From Rhodocyclaceae bacterium (GTDB lineage Bacteria > Pseudomonadota > Gammaproteobacteria > Burkholderiales > Rhodocyclaceae), in contig JAEUNH010000011.1 of the NCBI GenBank assembly GCA_016791205.1, positions 1-35,345 of the forward strand: a DNA stretch of 35,345 nucleotides, given 5' to 3'. The position numbers and the translations under genes are program-made. Positions within the stretch are counted from its first letter, which is position 1. Every line of letters starts with the position of its first letter. Below the pieces are notes generated by a model, which was not told the origin of the DNA, made no database searches, and saw nothing but the letters and a program-made list of their open reading frames with translations. Shown here one piece after another: positions 16,536 through 23,982 of the stretch.

Positions 16536-16551
16536 TGGCACGCCTATTGCA
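16536..16551 (+). promoter_or_regulatory. Sigma-54 (RpoN) promoter of pilA
   Basis: TGGCACGcctaTTGCA matches the sigma-54 consensus TGGCACG-N4-TTGCA exactly, with GG at 16537-16538 and GC at 16549-16550. Transcription should start near 16562, giving a leader of about 60 nt before pilA. RpoN-dependent pilin transcription, activated by PilSR, is established in Pseudomonas and relatives. A small inverted repeat, CCTAA (16504-16508) with TTAGG (16518-16522), lies just upstream. Confidence 0.93.
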
Positions 16552-16621
16552 TAATTGACGGCGTGTGTCGGGAGCCTCCAAACTACCCAGCCATACTTTC
16601 CAACTGCAGAAGGAGAACTTC

Positions 16622-17083
16622 ATGAAAGCGATTCAAAAAGGTTTCACCCTGATCGAACTGATGATCGTGGTCGCGATCATCGGCATCCTGGCCGCCGTGG
16701 CACTGCCGGCCTATCAGGACTACATGGTCCGCGCCAAGGTGTCCGAGGCGATCCTGGCGGCTTCTTCGGGCCGCACCGCGGTCGCCGAGGCTTTCTCGAA
16801 TTTCGGCGGCGTGATGAAGACCAACCAGGCCTCGATGGGCGTCCAGGACCAGGGCTCTGCCTATGTTACCGGCATCGTCTGGAACTACGTCAGCGACACG
16901 GTCGGCTACATCACCGTGACCACCGGCACCACCAACCTGCCGACCGATGCCCAAAGCAAGACCATCGAGCTGCGTGGCACGGGTACGGCGACCACCGGCC
17001 AGGTGGCCTGGGATTGCGGCCCCGGCCGTGCCAACCCCATGCCGGCCAAGTACCTGCCCGGCTCCTGCAAGACCCAGTTCTAA
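16622..17083 (+). CDS. pilA: Type IVa major prepilin
   Basis: This is a 153-residue prepilin with a short 7-residue leader, MKAIQKG, cleaved before F8 by prepilin peptidase. The N-terminal helix [20 protein letters not shown] carries the conserved Glu at mature position 5 (E12). After about 120 residues of pilin head, C132 and C149 near the C-terminus would form the disulfide-bonded D-loop. The start is ATG 16622, with AAGGAG 8 nt upstream; the longer in-frame opening from 16565 adds residues that do not fit a pilin leader and would put the start within a few bases of the transcription start. It has its own sigma-54 promoter and intrinsic terminator, so it is transcribed strongly and alone. 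Confidence 0.97.
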   Translation: MKAIQKGFTLIELMIVVAIIGILAAVALPAYQDYMVRAKVSEAILAASSGRTAVAEAFSNFGGVMKTNQASMGVQDQGSAYVTGIVWNYVSDTVGYITVTTGTTNLPTDAQSKTIELRGTGTATTGQVAWDCGPGRANPMPAKYLPGSCKTQF

Positions 17084-17103
17084 GCTGAGCTGATTCGACA
17101 GCG

Positions 17104-17133
17104 ACCCCCGGTGAAGTCCGCCGGGGGTTTTTT
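17104..17133 (+). terminator. Intrinsic terminator of pilA
   Basis: Perfect 8-bp GC-rich arms ACCCCCGG (17104-17111) and CCGGGGGT (17121-17128) around a 9-nt loop are followed directly by six T residues (17128-17133). It lies 20 nt after the pilA stop. This is a classic Rho-independent terminator. Confidence 0.92.
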
Positions 17134-17160
17134 ATTGGCGCAACTTCCGAACCGATTCCA

Positions 17161-19065
17161 TTGATCCGCCGTTTCGCGCTGTACCTTCTTCTTGCCGGGC
17201 TGGCTGCGCTGGCGATGGCGCCGGGGCTGGGCGGCGGCTTCTTCTTCGACGATTATCCCAACATCGTCGAAAACCCGTCCATCCAGATCGAGTCGCTGGA
17301 CGGCGCCTCGCTCAGGCAGGCCCTGGCCGGCCCGGCGGCCAGCCCCTTCGGCCGGCCGGTGAGCGTGGCCAGTTTCGCCCTGACCCATTATTTCTTCGGC
17401 CTCGACGCCTACGCCTTCAAGGCGGTCAACCTCGCCATCCACCTGTTCAACGGCCTGCTGGTCTTCTGGCTGGCGCGTCAGCTGCTGGGGGCTTTCCCGC
17501 CGCGCCGCCGCGACGGGCTGGCGCTGTGGCTGGCCGCCGCCTGGCTGCTGCACCCGATCCAGCTGCTGGCGGTGCTGCATGCCGTGCAGCGCATGAGCAG
17601 CCTGTCGGCCCTGTTCCTCCTGGCTGGCCAGCTGCTACACATCCGCGCCCGGGAGCGGGGCGGCCTGGCCGGCCTGCTGCTGGCCTGGGGCGTCTGCTGG
17701 CCGCTGTCCTTCTTCAGCAAGGAGAGCGGGGCGCTGTTCCCGTTCTTTATCCTGGCCTGGGAACTGATCGTCCGGCGCGCCGCGCAAGGCGGGCTGGACC
17801 GCTACGCCCGCGCGCTCGCCGTCTTGGCGGGACTGACTTTTCTGGCCGGTCTGGCCTATCTGGCGCTGCCGAGCGGCCGCTGGCTGTTGGCCGGCTACGA
17901 GTCGCGCCCGTTCACCCTGGCCGAGCGCCTGCTCACCGAGGGCCGGGTGCTGTGGTTTTATCTGGGACTGATCGCCCTGCCGCGACTCGAGGCGCTCGGC
18001 CTGCAGCACGACGACATCGGGCTGTCCACCGGCCTGATCGAGCCGTGGACGACGATGCCGGCCCTGCTGGGGCTGGCCGGCCTCGCCTGGCTGGCCTGGC
18101 GCCTGCGCGCGCGCGCGCCGCTGGTGGCCTTCGGCATTGCCTGGTTTCTCATCGGCCACGCCCTGGAATCGAGCCTGCTGCCGCTGGAAATCGCCCATGA
18201 GCATCGCAACTACGTGCCACTGTTCGGCGTGCTGATCGCGGCGGCGGCGCTGCTGGGGCGCGCGCTCGAGGCGGCGGGCAGCCGGAAAACCCTCGGCCTG
18301 GCGCTGGCGGGCCTGGCGCTGCTGTATCTGCCCTTCGTCACCGCCTTGCGCGCGCACCAGTTCGGCGATGCGGTGCGGCGCACCCAGATCGAGGCCCAGC
18401 ACCATCGCGGCTCGGCGCGGGCGCAGTTCGACGCCGGGCGGGCCCTGGCGCTGCTGCCGGATGCCTCCCTGCGCGATTCGCCGGCGCGCTCCTTCGCCCA
18501 GGCGCACCTGCAGCGCGCCGGGGAACTCGATGCCAACTTCAAGACCAGCTGGCTGCTGCTGATCCATCTCGACTGCCGCGCCGGCCTGGGCGCCGACCCG
18601 GCGCTGGTCGAGGAGTTGGCGCGGCGCCTGCAGGAGACGCCGTTCGGGCCGGGCGATGTCACGACCCTGTACGCCATGAAGGAGATGGCGATCGAGGGAT
18701 CGCTCTGCCTGGCGCGGCCGGAGATGGAGCGGCTGTTCGCCGCGGCGCAGGCCAATCCGCGCCTCGGCCCCCATCCGCGCATGCTGATGCATTCATGGCT
18801 GGCGGACTACTTGGCATTGAAGGCGCGCGACCTGCCGGCGGCGACCGCCGAGCTCGATCGGGCGCTCGCGATTTCCCCGCACCATCCCAGCAACCGTCTC
18901 AAGCGCGCGCAGCTGGATTTCCTGCAGGGGCGCTACAAGGAAGCGGCCGGACGGCTGGACGGGCTGGGCGATGCGGCTCTCGCCGGCGCCGAAAGAAAGA
19001 CCCTGGCGCAGCTGCGGGCCTGCCTCGCCTCGGACAACCCGGCCAAGGGCTGCGGCGGAATCTGA
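17161..19065 (+). CDS. Polytopic GT-C-like membrane protein with C-terminal TPR region
   Basis: This 634-residue inner-membrane protein has about 11-12 hydrophobic helices in residues 5-397, followed by a soluble helical, TPR-like tail (about 400-634, with RAQFDAGRALALLP and ISPHHPSNRLKRAQLDFLQGRYKEAAGRLD). A first-loop motif, FFFDDYPNIVENP (D30-D31), resembles the acidic loop of GT-C glycosyltransferases that use lipid-phosphate sugars, such as the TMTC and dolichyl-phosphate-mannose families. The exact reaction is unknown. Lying directly behind pilA, it could glycosylate pilin or another surface protein. The start is uncertain: TTG 17161 has no clear ribosome-binding site and is only 28 nt after the pilA terminator, so expression may depend on read-through. 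Confidence 0.8.
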   Translation: MIRRFALYLLLAGLAALAMAPGLGGGFFFDDYPNIVENPSIQIESLDGASLRQALAGPAASPFGRPVSVASFALTHYFFGLDAYAFKAVNLAIHLFNGLLVFWLARQLLGAFPPRRRDGLALWLAAAWLLHPIQLLAVLHAVQRMSSLSALFLLAGQLLHIRARERGGLAGLLLAWGVCWPLSFFSKESGALFPFFILAWELIVRRAAQGGLDRYARALAVLAGLTFLAGLAYLALPSGRWLLAGYESRPFTLAERLLTEGRVLWFYLGLIALPRLEALGLQHDDIGLSTGLIEPWTTMPALLGLAGLAWLAWRLRARAPLVAFGIAWFLIGHALESSLLPLEIAHEHRNYVPLFGVLIAAAALLGRALEAAGSRKTLGLALAGLALLYLPFVTALRAHQFGDAVRRTQIEAQHHRGSARAQFDAGRALALLPDASLRDSPARSFAQAHLQRAGELDANFKTSWLLLIHLDCRAGLGADPALVEELARRLQETPFGPGDVTTLYAMKEMAIEGSLCLARPEMERLFAAAQANPRLGPHPRMLMHSWLADYLALKARDLPAATAELDRALAISPHHPSNRLKRAQLDFLQGRYKEAAGRLDGLGDAALAGAERKTLAQLRACLASDNPAKGCGGI

Positions 19066-19123
19066 GCCGCCCGCGCCCGTGGAAAAGTCGGTCGCCGCGG
19101 CACGGCGGGAGCCGCGCCGCGGA

Positions 19124-19154
19124 TTGACGCCACTGCCGCTTGGCATGACATAAT
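19124..19154 (+). promoter_or_regulatory. Candidate sigma-70 promoter for the glycosyltransferase operon
   Basis: TTGACG (19124-19129) and CATAAT (19149-19154) match the -35 and -10 elements at five of six positions each. The 19-nt spacer is longer than ideal. The pair lies about 85 nt before the GT2 start, in the 172-nt gap (19066-19237) after the GT-C-like gene. I see no other feature in that gap. Confidence 0.4.
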
Positions 19155-19237
19155 CGGGCGGTCGTCACGTTCCACCTGCAATTCTGAAGAGCCTTCCCGG
19201 CGGCCATGCCCGCGGGATGCCTAGCCGGAGGGAAACC

Positions 19238-20092
19238 ATGAAACTCAGCGTGATCCTGCCCGCCCGCAACGAGGCCGCCGCGATCGGCCCGCTGCTGGCG
19301 GAGATTTCGCTGCGCCTGCCCGAGGCCGAACTGATCGTGGTCGACGACGGCTCGACCGACGACACGGCGGCGATCGCCGCGCGCCATGGCGCGTCGGTCA
19401 TCTCCCATCCCTATCCGAAGGGCAATGGCGCAACGGTGAAGACCGGCGCCCGCGCCGCGACCGGCGAGCTGCTGGTGTTCATGGACGCCGACGGCCAGCA
19501 CCGGCCCGAGGACATCCCGCGCCTGTTGGCGAAGCTGGCGGAAGGCTACGACATGGCGGTCGGGGCGCGCGGCATGCAGGACCACGCCGGCGCCCACCGA
19601 GGCTTCGCCAACGCCGTCTTCAATCGCTTCGCCAGCTGGATGGTGAACCACCGCATCGAGGATCTGACTTCCGGCTTCCGCGCCGTGCGCGCCGAGCGCT
19701 TCCGCCGCTTCCTGTATCTCTTGCCGAACAGCTTCTCCTATCCGACCACCTGCACGATGAGCTTCTTCCGCGCCGGCTTTGGCGTCGCCTACGTGCCGGT
19801 GAGCATGCCGCCGCGCATCGGCGAGAGCCACATCCGCCCCTTCCGCGACGGCATCCGCTTTCTCCTGATCATCATCAAGATCGGCACGCTGTATTCGCCG
19901 CTGAAGCTGTTCCTGCCGGTGTCGGGCGCCTTCTTCCTGACCGGCCTCGGCTACTACAGCTACACCTACCTGACCGCGCATCGCTTCACCAACATGAGCG
20001 CGCTGCTGTTCATCACCTCGGTGCTGGTGTTCCTGATCGGGCTGGTGTCCGAGCAGATCACCCTGCTCACCTACAAGGACAGTGACCGATAA
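19238..20092 (+). CDS. GT2-family glycosyltransferase, polyprenyl-phosphate sugar synthase-like
   Basis: This 284-residue protein has an N-terminal GT-A domain (about 1-210): SVILPARNEA, VVDDGSTDDT, PYPKGNGATVK, and the metal-binding MDADGQHRPED, followed by SGFRAVRA. Two membrane helices close the protein (about 225-282). This is the layout of the DPM1/GtrB group, which transfers a nucleotide sugar to polyprenyl phosphate on the cytoplasmic face of the membrane. Such a product is what a GT-C enzyme would consume, so it may supply the upstream GT-C-like protein. The start is ATG 19238 after GGAGGG, preferred over the in-frame ATG at 19217. Its end overlaps the next gene by 11 nt. Confidence 0.9.
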   Translation: MKLSVILPARNEAAAIGPLLAEISLRLPEAELIVVDDGSTDDTAAIAARHGASVISHPYPKGNGATVKTGARAATGELLVFMDADGQHRPEDIPRLLAKLAEGYDMAVGARGMQDHAGAHRGFANAVFNRFASWMVNHRIEDLTSGFRAVRAERFRRFLYLLPNSFSYPTTCTMSFFRAGFGVAYVPVSMPPRIGESHIRPFRDGIRFLLIIIKIGTLYSPLKLFLPVSGAFFLTGLGYYSYTYLTAHRFTNMSALLFITSVLVFLIGLVSEQITLLTYKDSDR

Positions 20093-21296
20093 ACCCGCCG
20101 AAGGCCGGCCCCGGCTGCTGGTGCTGACCTCGACCTTTCCGCGCCGGAAGGGCGATAGCGAGCCCGGCTTCGTCTTCGACCTGTGCCGCCGCCTGGCCGG
20201 GGAATGGGAAGTCACCGTGCTGGCGCCGCATGCCGCCGGCGCGGCCGCTGCGGAATCCCTCGACGGGGTGAGCGTGGTCCGTTTCCGCTACGGGCCGGAG
20301 GCCTGGGAGCGGCTGGCCTATGAAGGCGGGATCGTCGCCAACCTGCGCCGGAATCCCCTGCTGGCGTTCATGCTGCCGGCCTTTTTCCTGGCCCAGTTGC
20401 TGGCCGTGCTCGGCCTCTTGCGCGGCCTTCGTCCGGCGGCGGCGCACGCCCACTGGATGGTGCCGCAGGGCATCGTGCTGGCGGCGGCGCGCTCGCTGGG
20501 CGGCGCGGTGCCGCGGGCCATCTGCACCGCCCACGGCAGCGACGTCTCCGCCCTGCGCGGCGGCTTCTGGCGTTCGGCGCGGCGATGGGTGGCGCGGCGC
20601 TGCGAGCGGATCGTGGCGGTGAGCGAGGACCTGAAGGCGCGGCTGGTGGCGGAAGGCTGCCCGGCCGGGCGCATCGAGGTGGTGCCGATGGGCGCCGACC
20701 TCGACGGGCTGTTCGTGTCCGACGGCGGTCCGCGCCGCGCTGCGGAAATCCTCTTCGTCGGCCGCCTGGTGCCGGGCAAGGGCGCGGCGCTCCTCGTCCG
20801 CGCCCTGCCCGCCGTGCTGGCCGCCTGTCCCGGGGCCACGCTGACGCTGGTCGGCGGCGGGCCGGAGCGGGAGAGCCTCGCCGCGCTGGCGCGCCGTCTG
20901 GACATTGCCGAGCGCGTATCGTTCCTCGGACCGCTGCCCCATGCTGCCCTGGCCGAGCGCTATCGCCGCGCCGCCCTGCTGGCGCTGCCTTCGCTGGAGG
21001 AGGGCTTCGGCCTGGTGCTGGTCGAGGCCATGGGTTGCGGTTGCCCGGTCGCGGCGAGCGACATTCCCTCGCTGCGCGAGCTGCTGCTCGGCGGGCAGGC
21101 CGGCCGCCTCTTCCGCGCCGGCGACGCCGCAGACCTGGCGCGCGCCTTGGTTGAATTGCTCGCCGACGAGGCCGCCCGCCATGCGCTGGGCGAACGCGGT
21201 CGCGCGCATGCCGTGGCCCGCTTCGGCTGGCGCGCGCTGGCGCAGCGCTACACCCTTCTGCTGGCCCGAGAGGGAAGCGGGGCCGGCCATGCGTGA
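20082..21296 (+). CDS. GT4-family glycosyltransferase
   Basis: This 404-residue protein is a GT-B-fold retaining glycosyltransferase. The N-terminal acceptor domain has TSTFPRRKGDSEPGF and HAHWMVPQG, with a hydrophobic, probably membrane-contacting stretch at about 95-115 and TAHGSDVSALRGG. The C-terminal donor domain has FVGRLVPGKGAALLVRALP, TLVGGGPERESL and the E-x7-E motif EEGFGLVLVEAMGCGCPV. The acceptor is a glycan or lipid-linked saccharide; the sugar cannot be told from sequence. It starts at GTG 20082 inside the end of the previous gene, with AAGGA very close upstream, suggesting translational coupling. Confidence 0.9.
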   Translation: MTDKPAEGRPRLLVLTSTFPRRKGDSEPGFVFDLCRRLAGEWEVTVLAPHAAGAAAAESLDGVSVVRFRYGPEAWERLAYEGGIVANLRRNPLLAFMLPAFFLAQLLAVLGLLRGLRPAAAHAHWMVPQGIVLAAARSLGGAVPRAICTAHGSDVSALRGGFWRSARRWVARRCERIVAVSEDLKARLVAEGCPAGRIEVVPMGADLDGLFVSDGGPRRAAEILFVGRLVPGKGAALLVRALPAVLAACPGATLTLVGGGPERESLAALARRLDIAERVSFLGPLPHAALAERYRRAALLALPSLEEGFGLVLVEAMGCGCPVAASDIPSLRELLLGGQAGRLFRAGDAADLARALVELLADEAARHALGERGRAHAVARFGWRALAQRYTLLLAREGSGAGHA

Positions 21297-21987
21297 GGCG
21301 CTGAAACGCCTGCTGCGCGATCCTTTCGGCACGGCGGCCCGCGCCTGGCACAAGCTGGTGGTGGCGCCGCGGCGCTATGCCCGGGGCGGGGACTACGACG
21401 CGGCGCGCTACTGGGATGACCGCTTCCGCCGGCACGGCCCCTCGCTGGCCAGCGTCGGCCACGAGGGGCTGAGCGAGGCGGAGATCGGCGCCGCCTACGC
21501 GGCGCAGGCGGAGGACGTCTTCGGCATGCTGGAACGCGCCGGGGTGGCGCTGGCGCAGGCGCGATTGCTCGAAGTCGGCTGCGGCAACGGCTATTACGCC
21601 GAGCGCCTGCGCGAGCGCGGGCTGCGGCATTACCAGGGGCTCGACATCACGGACGCCTTCTTCCCGCTGCTGCGCGAGCGCTTCCCCGGCTATGCCTACG
21701 CCAAGGGCGACATCAGCGCGGACAGGCTGGAGGGCGAATTCGACGCGGTGCTGATGATCGACGTCATCGAGCACATCGTCACGGAAGGCAAGCTCGCCTC
21801 GGCGCTGACCCATGTCGCCGCCATGATGGCGCGCGGCGCGGTGCTGGTTCTGGCGCCGGTGGCGCCCAGCGGTCGGCGCTCGCTGTTCTACGTGCGCTTC
21901 TGGACGGAAGCGGAGGTGATGCGCGGCCTGCCCGGGTTCCGCGTCGCGGAGCGCCGCGGCCGCGCCCTGCTGCTGAGGAAGGCATGA
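21289..21987 (+). CDS. Class I SAM-dependent methyltransferase
   Basis: This is a 232-residue cytoplasmic methyltransferase. Motif I is EVGCGNG (95-101), preceded by LL and followed by YYAERLRERG. The post-I acidic LDIT and motif DVIEHIV (about 160) are also present. The N-terminal 60 residues are basic and rich in Tyr (KLVVAPRRYARGGDYDAARYWDDRF), a pattern seen in methyltransferases of glycan clusters. The start is ATG 21289, overlapping the GT4 stop by 8 nt; the same frame is open further upstream but that part overlaps GT4 and is not plausible protein. By context it probably methylates a sugar or lipid-linked glycan. The target is unknown. Confidence 0.87.
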   Translation: MREALKRLLRDPFGTAARAWHKLVVAPRRYARGGDYDAARYWDDRFRRHGPSLASVGHEGLSEAEIGAAYAAQAEDVFGMLERAGVALAQARLLEVGCGNGYYAERLRERGLRHYQGLDITDAFFPLLRERFPGYAYAKGDISADRLEGEFDAVLMIDVIEHIVTEGKLASALTHVAAMMARGAVLVLAPVAPSGRRSLFYVRFWTEAEVMRGLPGFRVAERRGRALLLRKA

Positions 21988-23009
21988 GCCTGCCCTCCCC
22001 AGCCGTCGCCTGTTCGGTGTGCATCGCCAACTACAACGGCATCGGCCTGATCGATGCCTGCATCGAGTCGGTGAGGTCGCAGGACTGCGGCTTCGCCGTC
22101 GAGATCATCGTGCACGACGATGCCTCGACGGACGGTTCCGCCGCCCACATCGCCGCGCGCCACCCGGACGTGCGCCTCATCGAGAACCGGGAAAATGCCG
22201 GCTTCTGCGTCGCCAACAACCGCATGGCGGCGGCGGCGCGGGGCGAGTACCTGCTGCTGCTCAACAACGACGCGACGCTGCTGCCCGGCGCGCTGGCGAC
22301 GCTGATGGCCGAGGCGCGCCGGCTGGGGCGGCCGGCGATCCTCGGCCTGCCGCAGTTCGACGCCGAGAGCGGCGAGCTGCTCGACGTCGGCAGCCTGCTG
22401 GATCCCTTTTTCAATGCCGTGCCCAACCGCGACCCGCAACGCGGCGAGGTGGCGATGGTGGCCGGCGCCTGCCTGTGGCTGCCGAAGACGTTGTGGGACG
22501 AGCTGGGCGGCTTTCCGGAATGGTTCGGTTCCATCGCCGAGGATCTGTATCTCTGCTGCCGGGCGCGCCTGGCGGGCCATCCGGTGCGGGCGCTGGGGAA
22601 TGCCGGCTATCGCCACTACGTCGGTCGCAGCCTGGGTGGCGGCAAACCGCTCGACGGCCGGCTGGTGACGACCTTCCGCCGGCGCGCCCTGTCGGAGCGC
22701 AACAAGACCTTCGCGATGGTGGCGTGCTGCCCGGCTCCGGCCCTGCAGCTGCTGCTGCCCGTGCACCTCGGACTGCTGCTCGTCGAGGGCGGTCTGCTGT
22801 CGATCCTGAATGCGCGCCTCGACTATCTGGCCAGGATCTATCTTCCGGTCTTTCCGGCACTGCTGCGCCAGCGCCGGGCGCTGGCTGACCTGCGGCGCGA
22901 GGCGATGCGCCAACGCCGTCCTGGCGGGACCGACTTTTTCTCGGCATTCGATCCGCTGCCCTACAAACTGCGAATGCTGTTGCGGCACGGCCTGCCGCGG
23001 CTCACCTGA
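21984..23009 (+). CDS. GT2-family glycosyltransferase (rhamnosyltransferase-like)
   Basis: This is a 341-residue GT-A-fold enzyme. Motifs are CSVCIANYNG (about 10-19), VHDDASTDGS, NRENAGFCVANNRMA, LNNDATLLPGA (metal/nucleotide site, about 93-97), and AGACLWLPKTLW with GSIAEDLYLCCRARLAGH (the ED motif). This order is typical of WbbL-like rhamnosyl- and related hexosyltransferases. A hydrophobic region (about 250-275) may anchor it to the membrane. The start is ATG 21984, with ATGA overlap to the methyltransferase and AGGAAGG upstream. It is the last gene of the plus-strand glycan operon; its final 8 nt overlap the end of the opposing operon. Confidence 0.9.
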   Translation: MSLPSPAVACSVCIANYNGIGLIDACIESVRSQDCGFAVEIIVHDDASTDGSAAHIAARHPDVRLIENRENAGFCVANNRMAAAARGEYLLLLNNDATLLPGALATLMAEARRLGRPAILGLPQFDAESGELLDVGSLLDPFFNAVPNRDPQRGEVAMVAGACLWLPKTLWDELGGFPEWFGSIAEDLYLCCRARLAGHPVRALGNAGYRHYVGRSLGGGKPLDGRLVTTFRRRALSERNKTFAMVACCPAPALQLLLPVHLGLLLVEGGLLSILNARLDYLARIYLPVFPALLRQRRALADLRREAMRQRRPGGTDFFSAFDPLPYKLRMLLRHGLPRLT

Positions 23010-23982
23010 CCAGGAGGTCGATGGCGATGCTGCCCCAGTTGCGGGCATGGCGGGCGTAGCGGCCGGCCGAGAGTTCGCGCCAGATGCCGGGCAGACGCCG
23101 CCAGCGCGCGGCCGGCAGGCTGGCACGGGCCGCCAGGTGAAACAGCTTCTCATCGAGCGCCGGGCGCGATGACTCGACGACGCCGGAGGTCGCCAGGCGC
23201 TCGGCCAATGCCTGCCAGCGGGCGCGCTCTTGCCGATACCAGGCGGCGCGGTCGAGGGCCAGCGCCGCCCGGGCCTCGCCGAGCAGGCTTTTCTTCTTGC
23301 CGCCGACCGCGTTGCCGGCATGCTGACGGTAGTCGATCAGCGGCGCGTCGATGGGCAACAGGCCATCCCGCGCGGCGGCATGGATGGCCAGCCAGGCGTC
23401 GTGGGGCCAGCCCGGCGGCACCGGCAGCGCCGTGTCGCGCAGACCGACTTTCATGGCCAGCGTGGCGCCGGTGACGACCTGGTGCTTGAGCAGCACCTCG
23501 AAGGCGCGGCCCCGCCGCATCCGCTCTTGTTCATCCTTCGTGAAATGCCCCCGCTGCCACATGCCGTAGCCCAGGCCGCGCAGGTTTTCATCCACCACGC
23601 TGGCATCCGAAAAAGCGGCCAGGACCGTCGGCCCGGACAGCGCCGCCGAGAGCCGCGCCAGCTTGTCGGGATGCCAGACGTCGTCCTGGTCGGCGAGCGC
23701 GATGCATTCTCCGCCGCAGAGCGCCATGGCCCGGCTGAAGTTCGCCACGACGCCCAGCCGCGCCGCGTTGCGCTCGATGCGCACCGGGAAGGGCGCGCGT
23801 GCGGCGAAGGACTGCAGCACGGCTTCCGTGGCGTCGTCCGAGGCGTCGTCGCAGGCGACCAGTTCGATGGGCGGCAGGCGTTGGGCGAGCAGGCTGTCGA
23901 GCAGGGCCGGCAGGTAGCGGGCCCCGTCGCAGGTGGCGAGAGCGATGGAGATCGTCGGGGAGCCCATGTCCGTGGAAGGCAT
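23002..23982 (-). CDS. GT2-family glycosyltransferase
   Basis: This 326-residue protein is a GT-A-fold enzyme with ISIALATCDGARYLPALLDS near the N-terminus, VACDDASDDAT, LADQDDVWHPDKL (about 92-104, the metal site in the DQDDVW form common in O-antigen rhamnosyltransferases), and GWPHDAWLAIHA as the catalytic-base region. The C-terminal about 100 residues are basic and helical. The start is ATG 23982, which shares one base with the upstream TGA; ATG 23967 (MGSPTIS) is an alternative, and neither has a clear ribosome-binding site, so coupling is likely. It is the last gene of the long minus-strand polysaccharide operon. Confidence 0.9.
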   Translation of the reverse strand: MPSTDMGSPTISIALATCDGARYLPALLDSLLAQRLPPIELVACDDASDDATEAVLQSFAARAPFPVRIERNAARLGVVANFSRAMALCGGECIALADQDDVWHPDKLARLSAALSGPTVLAAFSDASVVDENLRGLGYGMWQRGHFTKDEQERMRRGRAFEVLLKHQVVTGATLAMKVGLRDTALPVPPGWPHDAWLAIHAAARDGLLPIDAPLIDYRQHAGNAVGGKKKSLLGEARAALALDRAAWYRQERARWQALAERLATSGVVESSRPALDEKLFHLAARASLPAARWRRLPGIWRELSAGRYARHARNWGSIAIDLLVR

